From Prochlorococcus sp. AG-409-A19 (lineage in GTDB: Bacteria > Cyanobacteriota > Cyanobacteriia > PCC-6307 > Cyanobiaceae): a stretch of DNA of 7,331 nt. Position numbers and translations under genes: made by a program. The notes beneath the pieces were generated by a model. It did no database searches. It had not been told where the DNA came from and saw nothing but the letters and a program-made list of their open reading frames with translations. The stretch lies in NCBI GenBank assembly GCA_003216155.1, contig QCJH01000025.1:1-7331 (forward strand), written 5' to 3'. Below are positions 5,277 to 7,331 of this stretch, piece after piece (position 1 is the first letter of the stretch; each line of letters opens with the position of its first letter).

Positions 5277-5687
5277 TCTCTATTTTTTGAGAGCAATTAT
5301 ACGGCTTGATAGTTTAGATTTCGAATCAGAACAATAGAAGTTCCTGATCTTCACTTCGTATCATTGTCTGATAAAGGTAGTTAAGAACATGTTTTGGAAA
5401 TCTTTTAGAAGTACTAGTTACTGCTGACCACATATTAGACTCGTCAAAATCCTTTCGGTGGAAAGGGTTGTAACTAGCGATCTAGTTCTCCCAAAGGATA
5501 TTTTCATCTCAAATGATACACAGTAAAGTTAACGAATAATTAAGTTCTTGCCTTGAATAAGACAGAGTGGAATTGAACGTAAGTGAAGGCTAATGATCTC
5601 GTTTTCATGGATTTGCGTGGAAAATACAGGAACCCTTAACAAAGAACTAGGTCATCTAAGTCTAAACGTGCAGAAGATGCCAATTGT
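5277..5687. other. Gene-free stretch with tandem hairpins
   Basis: I find no convincing gene in this stretch; the frames on both strands are short and broken, the best being a 29-codon minus-strand frame with odd composition. The only structure is two adjacent perfect hairpins: CCTTTC-GGTG-GAAAGG at 5451-5466 and AACTAG-CGAT-CTAGTT at 5472-5487. The second is enclosed by GGG 5465-5467 and CCC 5490-5492. Neither is followed by a T-tract, so they are not standard terminators. Confidence 0.4.
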
Positions 5688-6441
5688 GTGAAATTTTACC
5701 TCCAAGGAATCAAGGCAACTTGTCCTGTCGGTTGGATGGTGATTAATGACCGTGGGAAGATTCTTCTTCAAGTCTGTAAGAAGCCCAATATCAAATCCAT
5801 CTCTCTCCCGAACTACTGGGAAGAATTCGATTGGATACCTGCTTTAGACGGAATCGAAACCGCAACAGCGATCTATTTAGAGCACCATTAGAAGATTGAT
5901 TTAAGAACTGCTTTTAAGATTTCATATTCAGCTAGTAGCAAAGTCGAATTAGATTGGGAAGAGGCAATAAGAAGCTTCCGGAAGTTCAAAACCTGAGTTA
6001 CAGATTCGATCTGTAAAATTAAGTACAAACCCGTTCTTGATAGAGCTATAGCTGTTCTGAATACTGCAATGAGATCATTGAATGGCCCAAAGCTTTGTGA
6101 GATAGCTCTTGATCAATGGGGGAAGGGAACATCACAGCGTTGCGATATGAGATTTTCCCTTTATTCATTCCTAAATATCTGTTGTTCAGCGTCGTGATTT
6201 TCCTCCCTCATGGTTCCCACCAGCAATGAGTGATGACGAGGTTGTGACTAAGACCAAAAGAATTGGGTTGCCTCTTACTGATTCTCTAATCACCAGTTGT
6301 TGAGGGCTACTCAAAAATGACACTGGTCATCGATGGAGATTTGCTATTCAGTTAATGGTTTTATACGGCTTAAGACCAGAAGATCTAAGTGAGATCCATA
6401 CCAAGCAAAATGGGGAATACCTTGGATACTTACCTTTTTAG
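5688..6441 (+). pseudogene. Decayed tyrosine integrase (phage/island type)
   Basis: The piece at 5688-5891 (GTG start, 67 residues) is intact only by chance. In the same frame the reading continues after TAG 5889 (KIDLRTAFKISYS... WEEAIRSFRKFKT), after TGA 5994 (KYKPVLDRAIAVLNTAMRSL), and up to TGA 6195. A one-base frame change near 6184-6197 picks up VQRRDFPPSWFPPAMSDDEV, TKRIGLPLTD and, after TGA 6301, HRWRFAIQLMVLYGLRPEDL, before ending at TAG 6439. The order fits an arm-binding N-terminus, a helical core-binding domain, and the start of the catalytic domain with the first active-site Arg (GLRPEDL). The remaining catalytic part (HxxR, nucleophilic Tyr) is missing. At least three in-frame stops, one frameshift and a 3' deletion make it non-functional. 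It suggests that this locus was once an integrated element. Confidence 0.7.
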
Positions 6442-6501
6442 CTATGCCAGATTTAAAAGGAGAGAGTTGACTGAATCATTCGATCAATATCCAGTAGCGG
6501 A

Positions 6502-6657
6502 ATGCCGATCAGAGTTTTAGAACTTGCCGAGAAGCTCAAAGTTGGCACTGATGACTTGCTTGCCGTGTGCATGCTTCTAGAAATACCAGCTACTTCAAGG
6601 ATTAGTTGCCTCAGCCCTGAGCACATCCAAAAGCTGATCGATTTTCACCAGAGCTAA
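6502..6657 (+). CDS. 51-residue IF2_N-like small protein
   Basis: The product begins MPIRVLELAEKLKVGTDDLL and ends SPEHIQKLIDFHQS. The pattern I-R-V-x-E-L-A-x-x-L-x-V-x-x-x-x-L-L matches the small helical domain found at the N-terminus of translation initiation factor IF-2, here as the whole protein. No GTPase part is present. The central ATSRISCLSPEHI is a well-conserved-looking turn and helix. ATG 6502 is preceded by AGCGGA, a weak ribosome binding site; a TGA lies 30 bases upstream in frame, so an earlier start is unlikely. It lies 60 bases after the integrase remnant and is intact, so it is probably under selection while its neighbour is not. A role in nucleic-acid binding or ribosome interaction is a guess from the fold. 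A terminator follows at 6699. Confidence 0.65.
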   Translation: MPIRVLELAEKLKVGTDDLLAVCMLLEIPATSRISCLSPEHIQKLIDFHQS

Positions 6658-6698
6658 AAATGTTTTAGACGGACTAAGCCGATTGGATTTATGTAGTT

Positions 6699-6726
6699 GT
6701 GAGACTGATAGGTCTCACTTTTATTA
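6699..6726 (+). terminator. Intrinsic terminator after the IF2_N-like gene
   Basis: GTGAGAC 6699-6705 and GTCTCAC 6712-6718 form a perfect seven-base stem with a six-base loop, followed by TTTTATT. It lies 42 bases after the stop of the IF2_N-like gene, on the correct strand. Confidence 0.7.
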
Positions 6727-6750
6727 CCTGAATGGTGCTGAGGCCTAGGC

Positions 6751-6783
6751 AATAAAAAAGGCCCTTGCGAAACGCTACGGGCC
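6751..6783 (-). terminator. Hairpin with U-tract on the minus strand only
   Basis: AGGCCC and GGGCCT enclose a GCG-AAA-CGC inner stem-loop. Read on the minus strand it is followed by six T, the form of an intrinsic terminator. On the plus strand it is followed by GGGTGATGGGG and no T-tract. No minus-strand gene lies to its right in this window, so either it ends an antisense or non-coding transcript, or the plus-strand half has been replaced. Confidence 0.5.
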
Positions 6784-6968
6784 TGGGTGATGGGGACCTT
6801 ATTTCTAAGGCTGATTCACCTTAAAATCAACCCCCATTTGTAGCGTTTTTGCTTATCGCAGATATTAAGAAACCCCATAAATAGCGTGTATCTACCGATG
6901 ACAAATCCCTTGACAGCTACTAGTGTCATTTCAACGGCCGGGTGATGGGGATCAAACGGTCTGAATAA

Positions 6969-7003
6969 AAGAGCCTCTTTTCTGCACGGAGGCTTTCTTT
7001 TTG
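6969..7003 (+). terminator. Intrinsic terminator upstream of the DUF2839-like gene
   Basis: AGCCTC 6972-6977 pairs with GAGGCT 6989-6994 around an 11-base loop, then TTCTTTTT follows. It would end any transcript crossing from the left and isolates the next gene, which therefore needs its own promoter. No coding gene lies directly upstream of it, so the transcript that it ends may be non-coding. Confidence 0.6.
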
Positions 7004-7011
7004 GTTATTTA

Positions 7012-7039
7012 TTGAATTCTTACCTCCACGGGTCATTAT
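7012..7039 (+). promoter_or_regulatory. Possible promoter of the DUF2839-like gene
   Basis: TTGAAT at 7012-7017 and CATTAT at 7034-7039 are separated by 16 bases, close to a sigma-70-type promoter. It lies between the preceding terminator and the ATG at 7065, giving a leader of about 20 bases. Confidence 0.35.
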
Positions 7040-7064
7040 GGAGATATGAGATCTAATCAGATTC

Positions 7065-7250
7065 ATGGGAGAAGCTAAGCGACGAAAACAGCAAGGTCTG
7101 CCGCCTAAGCAAAAGAAAAATAAAAAAAAAGGAGAGAAATCAAATTTTTTCAATTCATTATTCAAAGGGTCCAAGCTCGGTTTATATCTAGGTGCCGCTT
7201 TTGTTATTTATCTAATTTATGACGTAATCCACTACTACACACGTGGCTAA
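7065..7250 (+). CDS. DUF2839-like small cyanobacterial membrane protein
   Basis: The 61-residue product starts MGEAKRRKQQGLPPKQ. This N-terminus resembles short cyanobacterial proteins of the DUF2839 type, which start MG(E/D)xKRRK and end in one membrane helix; function is not established. Residues 7-24 are very basic (13 Lys/Arg of 18 or so), residues 26-36 form a linker, and residues 38-56 (LGLYLGAAFVIYLIYDVIH) are a single membrane span near the C-terminus, so the basic part probably faces the cytoplasm. The ATG has no strong ribosome binding site. An opposite-strand ORF at 6926-7174 is only its shadow. Family assignment is from memory of the motif. Confidence 0.7.
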   Translation: MGEAKRRKQQGLPPKQKKNKKKGEKSNFFNSLFKGSKLGLYLGAAFVIYLIYDVIHYYTRG

Positions 7251-7267
7251 TTATTGGTTCTCGGGTG

Positions 7268-7331
7268 ATGGGACAGCTGATCTCTATGCGAAAAGGAATA
7301 CTGCCAAAAAACGCAGAATTGATTAGAAATA
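7268..7331 (+). CDS. Start of an unidentified ORF, cut by the window edge
   Basis: A frame beginning at ATG 7268, or more likely at ATG 7286, stays open to the end of the window (MRKGILPKNAELIRN from 7286). It begins 18 or 36 bases after the DUF2839-like gene. The first ATG lies inside the third GGGTGATGGG copy. Too short to identify; it may be non-coding. Confidence 0.25.
   Translation, partial: MGQLISMRKGILPKNAELIRN

Larger units (their letters stand above)
6658..7064. other. Hairpin-rich intergenic region
   Basis: No gene of credible composition is present on either strand. The region holds the two hairpins listed at 6699 and 6751, the first two GGGTGATGGGG copies, and a second terminator at 6969. 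A distant inverted pair also links AAACGCTAC (6768-6777 area) with GTAGCGTTT (6840-6848 area), and ATGGGG with CCCCAT around 6835, so a folded RNA of about 90 bases is possible. A TTGACA at 6910 has no -10 partner at the usual distance. Confidence 0.4.
6785..7273 (+). repeat. Three copies of GGGTGATGGG(G)
   Basis: The motif occurs at 6785-6795 and 6940-6950 as GGGTGATGGGG and at 7263-7273 as GGGTGATGGGA, all on the plus strand and all outside recognised genes. I found no copy elsewhere in the window. Flanks differ, although each is preceded by a C/T-rich pair (CT, CC, TC) and followed by A or AC. The unit could be an intergenic repeat, a protein-binding site, or a conserved element of terminators and leaders. 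Confidence 0.55.

Noticed and set aside
5278..5294. TCTC...GAGA hairpin right after the dehydrogenase as a terminator
   Set aside because: The T-run lies in the loop instead of after the stem, and the stem is only four bases.
5405..5515. 29-codon minus-strand frame starting MKISFGRTRS
   Set aside because: Short, no convincing ribosome binding site, and composition near random; it covers the tandem hairpins.
5688..5891. Independent 67-residue conserved gene
   Set aside because: The same frame carries on past the stop into integrase-like sequence, so it is better explained as a fragment of a pseudogene.
6910..6928. TTGACA as a -35 promoter element
   Set aside because: No -10-like hexamer lies 15-19 bases downstream (the sequence there is GC-rich); the TGACA/TGTCA pair is only a five-base inverted repeat.
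6926..7174. 82-codon minus-strand ORF
   Set aside because: It overlaps the DUF2839-like gene on the opposite strand and a terminator hairpin. Its composition (runs of Phe, mixed Arg/Ser) is that of an antisense shadow.
1..7331. tRNA genes or CRISPR arrays
   Set aside because: I looked for T-loop-like TTCGAATC contexts with acceptor stems and for regularly spaced repeats. The TTCGAATC near 5319 has no supporting arms, and no spaced direct repeats are present.

Overview
The window looks like an accessory region of a marine picocyanobacterium (Prochlorococcus or marine Synechococcus type). The main clues are the many very small ORFs packed with overlaps, a short cyanobacterial MGEAKRR-type membrane protein, an IF2_N-like micro-protein, a trigger-factor N-domain paralog, and a decayed tyrosine integrase of the kind found in picocyanobacterial islands. 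Nothing in the window fixes the species. No rRNA, tRNA, intact insertion sequence or CRISPR array was found.

Bases 1-1743 are the most structured part. Two arms of an inverted repeat (1-134 and 1501-1634, five mismatches, no indels) face each other across about 1.3 kb. Each arm carries the end of a 48-residue single-helix membrane protein and a complete 32-residue peptide gene. In the left arm this micro-operon leads to a 43-residue acidic peptide and then a protein that is only the ribosome-binding domain of trigger factor. In the right arm, on the opposite strand, it leads to a degenerate 19-residue ORF and then a rhomboid protease. The same two-gene cassette has therefore been joined to two unrelated genes.

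Bases 1811-2671 on the plus strand hold another run of micro-ORFs (51, about 37, 35 and 48 residues). They are coupled by stop/start overlaps (TAATG, ATGGATAA), and several have no ordinary start codon. The run ends in a small gene interrupted by an in-frame amber codon.

Bases 2776-5276 are AT-rich and hold two divergent genes: a TIGR04372-like glycosyltransferase on the minus strand and a short-chain dehydrogenase/reductase on the plus strand. This resembles a surface-polysaccharide island.

Bases 5688-6441 are a broken tyrosine integrase. Its first intact piece would be read as a 67-residue hypothetical protein, but the frame continues past several stops and one frameshift into the arginine-box motif YGLRPEDL; the catalytic C-terminus is missing. 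An intact 51-residue IF2_N-like gene follows, then a hairpin terminator.

Bases 6658-7331 hold an intergenic stretch rich in hairpins, three copies of GGGTGATGGG, a DUF2839-like membrane protein with a plausible promoter, and an open frame running off the end of the window.
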